Below are positions 19,551 through 30,867 of a stretch of DNA of 64,000 bases, in pieces. The position numbers and the translations under genes were made by a program. This DNA is from Strigops habroptila (Eukaryota > Chordata > Aves > Psittaciformes > Psittacidae): NCBI RefSeq assembly GCF_004027225.2, contig NC_044277.2, positions 92,082,283-92,146,282 on the forward strand, given 5' to 3'. Each line of letters starts with the position of its first letter. Within the stretch, counting starts at the first letter, position 1. The notes below the pieces were generated by a model, which saw nothing but the letters and a program-made list of their open reading frames with translations, did no database searches and was not told the origin of the DNA.

Positions 19551-22162
19551 CTAGCCAGTGCTGATGACTGACTGGAAGCTACATTGTACTGCCAGCAGTT
19601 TGTTGGTTAGTGCGAGTAGCTGTAAATAGGTGGCTGTTAGTACGTGAGGGACCAGGTAAAGGGGAAAGGAGAGGAAGTGAGGAAAATGTCACCCACACCA
19701 ATGCGAGTTGTTAATCTTAGACATGTGTAAAGCACAGTCACAGCGGATTGGTAATAAGACTAGGAAATATGCGTAACACAAATACTACGAAATAATAGAA
19801 TCTGGAATAGGAAAATACTTCAGAAATATTACAGTACATATATAGTGTTCATAAGGAAAGTCTGGGGAGTGTAAATTAATCATGTCCCAATTTAGGCAAC
19901 AGAGATGCAGATTCCCTTTTCTAGAAGTTTTTAAAGCTGGTGCAATCACAGATGGTTTTGGTCTTTAAAGGGAAAATGTAAATTATTTACCAACAATACA
20001 TAATTAGACAAGCCTGAAGTTAACATACAATAAGGAGGCAAAAATATCTCATCATTAAGCCAGGGGCTACACAAATGGCTCAAGACAGATGTTTGAAGAC
20101 AACAGACTACTTCCTGTAAGATGAATAGGTTTGGATTAGTTCAGATCGTGACAGAAGCATCCAAAGGCTGTGCTTCAGGTTGTGATGAGAAATGAGACTG
20201 TTACTTCATCAAGAGGGACGTGTTTGCCCAATGGAGGTGATTCACCCAAGTAATCTACCTATGTTAATGTTCTACACATAGCACATTAGAGCTGCATCTT
20301 GAGGAGAAATAGAAGATAATGGCTTCGTTGATCCTTTTAGTGAAGATATACCACTGCAGTAGCAGGCAGACCACTAAGCATGGACTGAAGCCAGTATTTT
20401 AGGAATCGATATACTCAGTGCAGGTAAATCGCATTTTGTCTCAGGTTTCTTCTGGCAGAACTTCAACAGTTATGATAACTAACTTTTCTTGATTCTATTT
20501 TTTGAAACATTTTCTGCCCTTCATAGTATCTTTTTGATTTCTAAATTTATGCAATAGTTTCAGTATGCAACAGTTTTGTTGTTGCATCCCTCAGACAAGA
20601 TTGAGACAATATGGATTAAAAAGACTTTTAGAAGAAAACCTGCAAAGCTAGAATTTGGGAGAAGAAGGGGCAAATTTGCAAAAACTTCAGATAAATGTTA
20701 AAAGGAAATTGCTAATTCAATAAAAGAGATCAAAACTGGTTTATCTTCTCATTTTTACTACGAGTAAGAATGCTCATTCTCAATAAACTGCTTTGGGAAG
20801 CTTCACCGTATCAACTTTTATATCGCTACCTTTTCTCTGCCCAACCTGATGAAATTAACATAATGATACAGCTGACAGTTGAAAGGCCAGAATGAGATAA
20901 TTATATTGGTATAAAATGCTAGCGTTATCTAAGGTGTTTAGACAGTGTAGTGAAAAGTACTAAACATGACTTTAAAACCTTGTTCTGGAAGAAGGCTAAA
21001 TTGGAAAGGGGTAAGTGATTCCAAGAGGTTCTAAGAGTTAATGCACAAGCTGCTTACTATAGCCTGCTCTTCTTACTCCATCACAGAGAGGCTGCTCTTC
21101 TACTGCTATAGTCCCAATGTTAAGCACACTCTCTCTAGCCATCTCTAGTTTTGACAGCTAGCTCCACTGGCAAACACCAGTTCCGTAAAACATAGCTATC
21201 CCAGAGATAACCTCGGGCTCACTTTTAGATATCAAAGGGTATGTTTCTTAGGTATTGTAACTCAGTAGAATTAAAAGCTGAATAATGGTTTGAAGGCTCT
21301 GTAAAGAGCTGCTGGTGTTTTTGAAGATAAATTTCAAGCTTGTGTTGTATGCTGGAGCGTACGGGGCAGTGCAATTTCAAACACGGTTACCAGCCTCTCT
21401 TGATGAATATCAGAGCAGCTTGTATCAGGAAGCAATGCTTACTAGTTTTCAGTGTAGAACATACAGCAGTTTTTGAGGAGCTTTTGGGAATGGAAGTGTA
21501 GGCTTCATAGAGTACACAAAGTCTGCCAGGATTGTGTTTATTTTGTTTCCAAAGTGTCTGGTTATTGCAGCGTCCTGCCATCAACACAGAAACCAGGAGA
21601 TCTGCTGTGGGCAAAGTTACAGAAGAGATTTCCTGTCATTTGCAGAGAAAGTACCCTGCATCAAAGTAAGTACTCGGTAGCTCTTGTTAGGAATTACATT
21701 CACAGAGTAAAAATACCACAGCAGCAAATTAAGGGATGCAACTTTTTAATAATGCAGGTACTGATGCTTTGTGTTCTTATGTGAGTTATATAAATATATG
21801 TACACCCTTCAGCTTCTCTGTAACAGTCATGTGACTACATATTTCCTGCAAATGTCAAAGTGGCTTGTCAATGCTGAGAAGAGTCCTCTGTAAATGCCAA
21901 GAACAATCTTCATTAATGTTAAAAGCATTATATGGCTTTTGAATCAAAGGGTTATATAATTGCTACTGAAAGCAGGACTCTAAATATGAATAGATAATTG
22001 AGCTAAGTAACATAATTTACAAGGCAAACTTCTGAAAACTGAGCAATATGTAGTTAACTTATGGTGTGATTAATAACATGAGGAGTATCTCCCAGTGTTC
22101 ACTGCGTGTTTGTGCCAGATTCTTTACATTTGTTGACTGCTAAATCCTTTTTAAATTCTTCA
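19551..22162. other. Spacer without recognised genes
   Basis: AT-rich spacer. I see no coding exon, RNA gene or mobile element. The overlapping opposite-strand open frames near 21387-21784 have no recognisable content. Confidence 0.6.
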
Positions 22163-22362
22163 TTGTGAGAGTGGTGAGACACTGGACCAGGTTGCCCAGA
22201 GAAGTTGTGGCTGTCCCATCCTGGAAGTGTTCAAGGCCTGGTTGGAGGTGGCTTTGAGCAGCCTGGTCTAGTGGAAGGTGTCCCTGCCCATGGCATGGGG
22301 TTTGGAACTACGTGATCTTTTAAGGTCCCTTCCAACACAAACCATTCTATGATGATTCTATG
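22163..22362 (+). mobile_element. CR1 LINE 3' fragment, plus orientation
   Basis: About 200 bp of the CR1 end: 'gtggtgagacactggaccag', 'tagtggaaggtgtccctgcc', 'tttaaggtcccttccaacac', ending in ATTCTATGATGATTCTATGA. It aligns by eye to the last 200 bp of the copy at 19092-19550. Confidence 0.95.
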
Positions 22363-23420
22363 ATAAGAATATCTGATTTGCAGAGTGTTTCCTAAGGGTG
22401 TCCTGCTCACTTCTGACACCATGCCTTCCCCTTTCCATTCCCCACCAAAGTGTGTCAGGATTAGCAAGCTGTTGTGTCATCCACAGGTCTTAAACTTTTC
22501 TTACCCTTAGGAAGCTGAAAGAGTTGTCCTTGTAAATGCAAATTCTCACAAATATGGAGTAGCTGCTGTGACTTGATCTAAGCAGTTTCACTATATTTTG
22601 TAAATCTCTCTATGGGCCATGTGTCTGGTTAAGTTTATGCAAAATTCAACAAAGTTGTAAAGTAATAAGAAACATCAGAGATAGACAATCGAAACCAAGT
22701 AACATTTTCTGTCTGCGTATGAAGGACAAGGCTGTACTCTGTCAGATTGAGCTCCACATTGAGATTTGTTAACTGTCCAGTTACCAAGACAATGGCTCTG
22801 CAAACTCTGCCATGTCACTCTGTGACTCTGAGGTTAAGGGTGGCAGGAGAGCTTTCACCACAGCGTCTCATGCACGGCTCTCTGGGCAATAACTGTTAGC
22901 AGAACGGGTTTCTTAGTGAAGTTCCACAAGGACAAGCTCTGGCCCACAGTGAATGCTTGCTCCAATACTGGCCTCCTGCTACTTCGGGGAGAGTTTTGCA
23001 ATGAATAGCGTGCCTACGTGCCAGTGAACTGTGTACATGCCTTGTAACTCACACTTTGGAAAAAGAAACTCTGTCAATTCATTTGTACTTTAAGGTTTGA
23101 GTCTGTAAATTTCTACTTGACAGTTCTATTACAGGGTTTGGTACAGTTGGTAATTTACAATAAATGGAAAACATTTCCAGGGGTATTACTACTTTGTGCT
23201 AAGACAAGTTTTCACTTGGCTCTTCATCAAAAGTTGGGCTACAGAGTGAAACTGGTGGTTTTCCACACGCATTGCCTGTCGTTAGTGCCAACCTCTGTTT
23301 AAAAAACCACCACACCAAAACCCCAGAAATAAGAAAAAGGAAAACTTGTAGCTTTCTAATAATTTAAGGTGATCTTGGTAATGATTTGTCGACATGACAT
23401 GACATAATTTGGCATTTTCC
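22363..23420. other. Spacer before the second CpG island
   Basis: No recognised gene or repeat. Composition rises in GC only at about 23430. Confidence 0.6.
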
Positions 23421-23429
23421 AGAAGACAA

Positions 23430-24185
23430 GAGAGGTTTTTTTCCCAGTGAGGTCTCCCCGCGCCCTGCCGCCCGGTAGCAGCGGCACTCGCCCGGCACCG
23501 AGCCCTTCCGCCGCCGCGCTGGGGAAAGGCAACATGAATTTGCCCTTTGTCCGAGGCGCCGCCAGCGCCGCCTGCAGTTCCCCGCCCGGGCGCGCCGCCG
23601 ACAGCGGCCTCAGCGGCCGGGGCACCCCCGCCCCCGGCTCGGCCCGGGGCCGCCGGTTACCTCCGGTTACCTCCGTCCGCAGCGGCGGGGCGGGCGTGCC
23701 GGGAGCACTGGCCCCAGCGCCCCGCTCGCCGGCAGCCGCCTCCGCTAGAGGCAGATGCGTGAGGGAAAGAGGGGGGAGAGCGAGGAAAGGCGGACCGGGG
23801 TTCAGAGCAGCTCCCCTGGCCGCCCGCCTGCCCGTCCGTCCGCGACTGGCCGCCGTCGCTGTCCCCCCCGCGCCGCCCCTGAAGAGAGCCGCCGCCTGGC
23901 CGGGGGCAAAGGTAGGGAACAGCGGCAGGGGTGGTGGAGGCTGTCCCGGCTGTCCCGCGCTCGCGTCCCGAGCGGCCGCCGGTCGCCCCGGCAGCGGGAG
24001 GCGACGCGGTCTGTGCCGGCGGCGGTGCGCTACCGGCGCTGTCGCCTCCTGTTTGTTTCCCCGGCCGGCCCGGTTTGACCCACGGCACTGACGGGCACCT
24101 GCAGCAGCGAGGGAGTGAGCTGAGCCTGCTGCCCTCCCTGCCCGAAGGCGGGCAGGCTTCAGCACCCCCACCTTTCAGGTGCACA
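23430..24185. promoter_or_regulatory. Orphan CpG island, possible RNF144B first exon/promoter
   Basis: About 750 bp of very GC-rich, CpG-dense sequence with sharp edges, typical of a vertebrate promoter. Direction is not settled. On the plus strand donor-like sites follow GGCAAAG (GT at 23912) and CCTTTCAG (GT at 24179). On the minus strand the doubled GGTTACCTCC at about 23656-23675 reads as two GAG|GTAACC donors. No TATA box. Established knowledge: in mammals the next gene upstream of DEK, transcribed the other way, is RNF144B (an RBR E3 ligase). Assigning this island to it is inference, since no RNF144B coding exon was found up to 64 kb. The 271- and 214-codon open frames here are low-complexity. 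Confidence 0.7.
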
Positions 24186-24199
24186 GACGGTGATTGACG

Positions 24200-25813
24200 G
24201 CTGGGGCATGTGTGTTAATTGCGTTGTCCTCTGCAAAAGGGGTGAACTTTCCTCACCTTTAGGAATTGCGTGCGATTCCTTTCGAGTCTGGGAGTTTGTG
24301 AATGTAGGTTTGCTCTGAGTATTCACAGTCCGTAGTTGAAACAATTACATATATAGAAAAAGAAATCCCAACTAAATTTGTTTAAAGGTTTATACATCTG
24401 CTTGCTATATTCAAGATACTTTAAAATTCTAGGGCCTGCCACGTGAACTCTGTATGAATCGTGTCTTATTTTAAAATGAATGGAATTTCACACTGAAAAT
24501 ATTCATGGCATATTAAAGCAATATCCATGGTCTGGCATAGACTAACAAAATCCAGAACGTTCAGCATGAAAGCAAAGCATTTATCCTCATTTCACCTCTG
24601 TGTACTGGTTTTCTAGGCATTTCTTCTCACAAATTATGTAGTTACTCATTGTTTGACCCTTCCAGGGCTTTAGGTTTAGTGAAGTGAGTTAATGCCAGGT
24701 GGCCAAGTTCTGTTCTCAATTACTTCAGACTTTACACCATGGTAACTGTATTTCAGAGCTGTTACTCTAGTTTTACCTGACTGTAACTCGGTGCTAAATA
24801 TGTTCAATAGCTTCTGTCATATTTTGTGACTTTTGTCAGCTCAAGCCAGGCTTTTAATACAGGATTTGTATGTAAATTGGATAATGCACAATTTAACTGA
24901 TTCTTCTTTTTAATAGCGCTTGCAGAATTGGAAATATAGATGTAACACATGTTTTTAGTAGAGGCAAGAAACCACAAAGCTGTTTTGTGTGCCCAAAAGC
25001 TATAACCATTCAGTTCAATGACCTTTTTAGTGGAAATTCTGGTATGACAGAGCTAAAAGCTTTAGGGAAACTATTTTATGTGAACACACATAAATAGCCT
25101 TGCAAAGTCAAGATGAGAAGGACTTTTAAAGTTAAAAAAAGTATTAAAGAATTCCAGTAATGATATTCTGAAATAGAGGCAACTTAAATATAGGAAGCTC
25201 CTATTTTCCTTTCTGGTGGCTGGACCTCAGAGGCTTCAGAGATTTCTGCATCTAGCTTCCTCTTAGTGTGAGGAGGGTTCCACCACAGTCTTGGACCCCA
25301 AGGAGAGTTACAGGGGGCCCATGGAGAGCTGAAGGGATTTGGCATGGAATAGAAGATTTACTGTTGTGTAAGCGAGGTTCTTGGTTTGATCTAGCTCTGT
25401 GTTAATGTATCTGTAGGGGGCACTTAGGTAAAGTTTTTTTGCAGTGTAAGAACCTAGAAGGACATATTTTAAATTCTCACAGTCTGTAAAGGGAAAATGC
25501 CCCCCCCCCCTTTTCTTTTGTTATACAGAAAATTTTTATCTAAGTATGAGTGAATAGAAATGGATAGGCAAAAACTCGCTTAAATATTGTCAATACTTTA
25601 AAGTGGAAACATTTTATAATGCTTATTTGAAGTATCACTTTTGATAGCAGGATCCTTATCTTGGAGAAAACATGGCTAAAGGCCATTTTTGAATGCGAGA
25701 CTCAACTGTCATATAAGGTGAAAAATTAAGGTAAATATTTGGCAGTCTCTGCTGAGCTGCAGCCTAATCTAAATGTTATACAAGGGTAAAAAGTCTGTAA
25801 TTGTGAGTTCTGT
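24200..25813. other. Non-coding sequence right of the CpG island
   Basis: AT-rich, with a C10 run followed by T4 at 25501-25514. No exon, RNA gene or mobile element recognised. It would be the start of intron 1 if the island is a plus-strand promoter. Confidence 0.6.
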
Positions 25814-25931
25814 CTCTACATTTCTTCACCACATTGCTTTTGCATTTATCATTTTCCCTTCATCATTTTTCATGCCTAGAAAACTATGAAAAATGATAAA
25901 TGCAAAAGGAATGTGGTGAAGAAATGTAGAG
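25814..25931. repeat. Long near-perfect inverted repeat (118-nt hairpin)
   Basis: Arms of 42 nt (25814-25855 and 25890-25931) are reverse complements with one mismatch (G opposite G), separated by 34 nt. A second, inner 12-bp perfect inverted repeat (ATCATTTTTCAT at 25862-25873, ATGAAAAATGAT at 25886-25897) shares bases with the right arm, so two alternative foldings compete. No terminal inverted repeat or target duplication of a known element was recognised. It could be a microRNA-like precursor, a palindrome formed by template switching, or a small non-autonomous element. Confidence 0.9.
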
Positions 25932-28900
25932 CTATTTTCCATAAATTTCATTGATGTCTCTCATTTAAAGTTTGGAGTATGAGAGATTTGCACTGACGTG
26001 AATGCATTACATAATTCCAAGAGGTATCCATATGCAATAATGATTAAGAAAAAGCATACGAGGGAGAGTACATTGAGACTGAGAGGACTGAATCACTCAC
26101 CTCTTCTTCCAATGGATGTATCTGGTTGAAGACGCCCATCTTTTTGAAATGTGCCATTGTATAGTGCATTCAAATGATGTGGAAAGGTTTGAAAGCTGTG
26201 AAACTAATCATTCCTGACTAGCAGCTGTGGACATGGTGATAAAAATTTCTTCCTTACAAGAAGCTAAAATAAAGACTGCACCTTGGTAATTACCAGATAA
26301 AGCAATCCAGTTTGCAGGAATTGTAATAGGTAAATTCCGCATGTTAAAACATCAGGTGGATGATTTTGCTCACAACAAGCAGGAGTGTAATTCAAGGGCA
26401 TTCATTACTTTAGTATGGTATAAAGGAATGAAGATGCTGGCATAGGAGTGATTATTGATGCTGCCTTGCAAAAGGGAAGGTGGCTGGATATTTACTGGGG
26501 AAGGTTGCAGTCCGTTCTTGCAGGTTGAGTTCTCCCTAATTCTACTCCTAGGGCTTCCTCCACATTCTTTATGGAGGAAGATACTGATTTTAAGACACAG
26601 GCTGCTCCACTTTTTTTTTTTTAGTTCTCTGTACAGAAGAGAAGCTTGTAGTTGTAGATCTTATTGCTCCTTTAAACAGAAAGACTTTTTCATATTTCAG
26701 TCTTTTCCTGATGACCAAACCAGAATAGATTCTGAAATCTTCCTAGTACAAAGTAGTGTATTTATATATGTTATTGTAGAAAACATTTGCTCAAGATGTG
26801 GGTTTTACCAAATATTAAATTTTCATATTCGAAAAAGTGGGAAGACTTTTTGAGTATGGAACTAGAAAACAAGTTTCTGGTCCTGTGTGTATGAATCTAA
26901 AGTCACCTCCTGTGTCATCAAAGACAAATTAGTAAAGGTTTCTCTACCTGGGTTTTGTAGATGTAATTAGAGAAAATACAGAGATATTCTGAAGCTTGCT
27001 CAAAAAGATGAAACACTCTGTGATGCCTAGTGAATGGAAGCTATATAAGTTGTCAAAATGTTTGGCATTGTATATAGTTTTTAAAGTTATTCCTGAAGTT
27101 GGGCTAAGCCTTCCTGTTCAAAATACCCAAACACGGGAGTATCCCGTATATAAATCCTGTGTATAAATCAGTACCTTAGTTATGCTGTTTATTTTGCAGA
27201 CAGTATCAAGACACTGTTTTACTTGATGTAACTCTAAAAATTAGATTGTTTTGTAAAACACTATTGTCACGGCAATCCAAATACAAGTCAAAATTATTGC
27301 AAGGGTGTCACAGAAGGCAGAATTTGAGTACTCAACTGTCTGAGGATAAGCGATACCACTTCTGAAATGTGGACATTGCACATAGACTTTCCAGGAATAG
27401 CATCACATCGCTACCCACATGCATCTGTGGGTAGATGGGTGAGCTTTTTCAGAAAATTCACAGGCTAGGTAGGTCATATTTGTCCTGATTACATATGTAA
27501 CTGTGTAAATACTTGGTGAAAGAGGAGCTCAGGAACTAGTTGGAACTAGCTGGAAACTTTTTATTTCTTTGTCTGGCCTTTTCCTCTATCCCATCCTTTT
27601 CTGTCCCCTATACTTCTCTTGTAAATAAATAAATTTCTTTTACTGGAATTCTGGACATTACCAATTAGTCCCTCTAAGTGAAACAACCTCTAAGATGCCA
27701 AATTTGGGCTAGCTGCTCAGGTAAAATAATTTGTTGTTTTTTGACTTTTTCTTCCCCTTTCCATTTTATGACTGAGGAATAGCCTAGCATGAATATCATT
27801 TAATAGCAGAACTGGAAATAGGCTACAAGTCTGCTGATTCCCATCCATACTGGCGGGACAATTGAAAAAAATGGAAATTTACAACATCTTTCCTAAAAGT
27901 CAGTAGAAAAGAGCAGCGTAAAATGATTGAACTGTACAGTCCCATAGGACCTTTAATTGCTAACAGGGATAGCTTATCTGGAAATGGTTATGATACCCAT
28001 TCTGTCTCCTCCAGTGGTTTTGCTGTCTATGGAGCAGCAGCCTTTCTGTGCTTTACAGCTTGATGTGTTAAGGTGAAACACCAGGTTGTGATCTGTGGCA
28101 GAGAGCTATGGGACAGAAAACCAAACATATATCATACAAACATACATCCAGTATAAGTTATCTCACTGATTTCACTTTGAAATATTCTGTGTTTGTGAAC
28201 ATGTATGTACTTTATTATGCATGTTTTGCTGGCATGAAAAATATGACAAAATTATTTGCTTTAATTTCTGAGAATAATTGTGGGACTTATACTGTTAGTG
28301 CTTTTCAGGATTTCAGCAGAAAAAAACAGCCAAACAACTGTTACTGTAGATATCCTGTTGTCAAGGCAAAGAGGTGTTAGTGAGAGTAATATATCCACAG
28401 GTCTGATGTCTCCTGTATCCTTGCTCCACTCTTTTAGGTACATCGTAAGCCAATTTTAAGGAAGATGTTGAAATGCAAAACTAGCTTTAAAACTGGTATT
28501 TTTCTCAATGTGTTGGTTAAGATGATGCTTTTTTAAGGCCTGTGTTGAATAACTGTCTCACTTAAATCTTATTAATGATCCAGTATACACAGAGAGGTGT
28601 ATTAATCCCAATAATTTAAAAGGATTTAAGAATTGGTAAAATAGATCTTGGGCTTGTTCATACTCTACGAAAGTTTCTGGAGTGTCTCAGATATTACTCT
28701 TTCCAGCTTTTCTAAAAATAGTTTCACAAGACACTTCAAACTTTTTCTGGTTACAGAACCTTTGTTATTGCAAGCATTTGTTGTACTTCTTCAGTTTACA
28801 AAAAGGTGATACAGCATAGGAAATTTCAAAAGAAATATCCTAGCTTCTCCAGGTAATTATTGTATAAATAAACTGAATCTCTTTAATTTTGGCAAAAATA

Positions 28901-30826
28901 TTAACTGTCAAACTTGGCAAAATCCTGTGATTCTATGAAATCATTTACTGCTTTTTTGAACAGCACATGGATGGTTGTGTGGACAAAAGTGTCATTGTGG
29001 AACAGAATACATGCTTTTTAAGCATTCGTTCCAGGTTAATAAATGAAAATTAGACAGAAGTAGAGCTCACACAGTATAATGCTGGTGCCTTGGATTCAGT
29101 TGAGAGTTGTTTTGGGTTTTTTTTTTAAATAAATTGTTATATTCTTATTACACTAGGTGGTAGCCTATAGTAGCCCGCTACATTAAAAGTTATGTAAGAA
29201 TTTTCACAACCATCTTGTCTCTGAATGTTATCTTTGCATAATCGTAACTTAATGAAATATTATCCTTTCCTGATTAAATTTTTATGTTTCATTTTAGTCC
29301 AGAGGTTGACTTTCTTGGAAAGCTTATGGGAAAATCCTTTGCCTGGTTTTGATTAAAAAAAAAAAAAAAAAGGCATATTTATATAAAATAAATTATGTAC
29401 TTTTCCCATTTGAAATGTAGCTGGGGAACAAGGCTGCTGTTACATAAACACAGCTATACAATTTGACAGTTTTAGCTTGGCCATTTCTCATTGAGTGTTT
29501 AATTACTTTGGAAATAAAAGATTGAACAAATATTTAAAAAATCTGGTGTCTGTTTCTAGTTTCTTCTTGGTTGCTTTATGCTATTTGTTTTTTGAAAGAC
29601 TTGTACCCTGGTTGCTGCCATGTGGTGAGGCTTGTCCTGCTGTGCTTTTAAACTGCCATAGATAGGCATGAATTAACACGATACACTTGCCACTGGCTTT
29701 GGTGGGATGTGGCTTCCTTGGATGCTTAGTTAGGCCTTAAGGGTAATACTTATACCCACTATGTAATGCAGCTTTTATTATTCATGAGAATTAGACTTTT
29801 GGGTGGTGGATTTGCAGCATTGATTACAAGATCCTTGATCACACTTGAGCTTTGTAACCTGAACACTCTGGTAAGCTGGAAGCAGGTGACTCTAACCTCT
29901 CAGAAATAGGTCCTGAAACCCCAGTGCTATAAATACCTATGAGAGTGGTTACCCGATTTGCCTACTCAAATGAAGGTGGAATATTCACATAACTAAAGGT
30001 TTCTACAGTTACGTGCAGGGTTGTAGACTTTAATAATGTGACATACCTGATATCTCTGTGAGAAGTTTTAAGCTTTATAGAAAATTGTAATATGTAATAT
30101 TATTAGATCTGCTTGTTCTATAAAACTTCCTATTTTGGTGTTGAAAAGTAAGCATTTCCTGAACATTAAAAATTTGCTTAATTTTGATTTAACTGCTGGA
30201 AGTCCTTCCATTGTTGTAAAGGAGTTCTGAATGAAGGTACTCCGAGAAAAGTCTTTTTTGCCCAGAGTAAATTGTGCCCCAGTGTATCCCCCTATTGAAA
30301 CCAGCTGCAGGAGTATGCAGGCTCAGTGATAAAATTGCAGAGTTTCTGCGTGTCACTGCTGACATGTAAATGTCAGTTCAGTTTGTAACTTTAAGCCTCT
30401 GTCTAATCTGCTCCGGGCTTTGCAGCTACTAAAAGTAAAGCAGGATCTAGCATTAACTATAGAAGTTAAGACTTATTAAAAACAAATGCCATGGTGCTCA
30501 TCAGAGTAGGAATTTAGTTAGGTCATGGCTATTTCTTCTTTAAAATGTGTAGGTGTGTAATTTTCTTATTTTCTGTGTGCTTAAGAGGTAACTTGCCAAG
30601 GAAGAAAGTGGCCTGTGGTATGCATCAGAATGATCATTATTACAGGGGGAGGTATAATACATGTTTCTTTCTCAGAAATCTGAGTGCTGTTAGATTACAT
30701 CTGGTTTTGTGTGGCTAACTGCCTAAGCAATTATCCTTTAGAAAATGCATTCACCTCGAGTTTTGACCAAAAAGTTTTGCTTGTCTCTTCAAAGTAGTTT
30801 CTACTTTTAAAGTCTCTTAAAAAAAA
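25932..30826. other. Non-coding sequence
   Basis: AT-rich. The plus-strand open frame at 26455-26853 (132 codons) and the shorter ones near 28108-28443 have no recognisable domain. Poly(A)-like runs at 29353-29371. No mobile element recognised. Confidence 0.55.
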
Positions 30827-30867
30827 AAGATATGTGACCTTACTTGGCACAGAAGGTCACATATCTT
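30827..30867. repeat. Perfect 15-bp inverted repeat with 11-nt loop
   Basis: AAGATATGTGACCTT (30827-30841) and AAGGTCACATATCTT (30853-30867) are exact reverse complements. An A run lies immediately upstream. The stem is short for a microRNA precursor. Confidence 0.9.

Noticed and set aside
23356..24184. A 271-codon minus and 214-codon plus open frame in the second CpG island
   Set aside because: Same compositional effect; sequence is low-complexity and both strands are open over the same interval.
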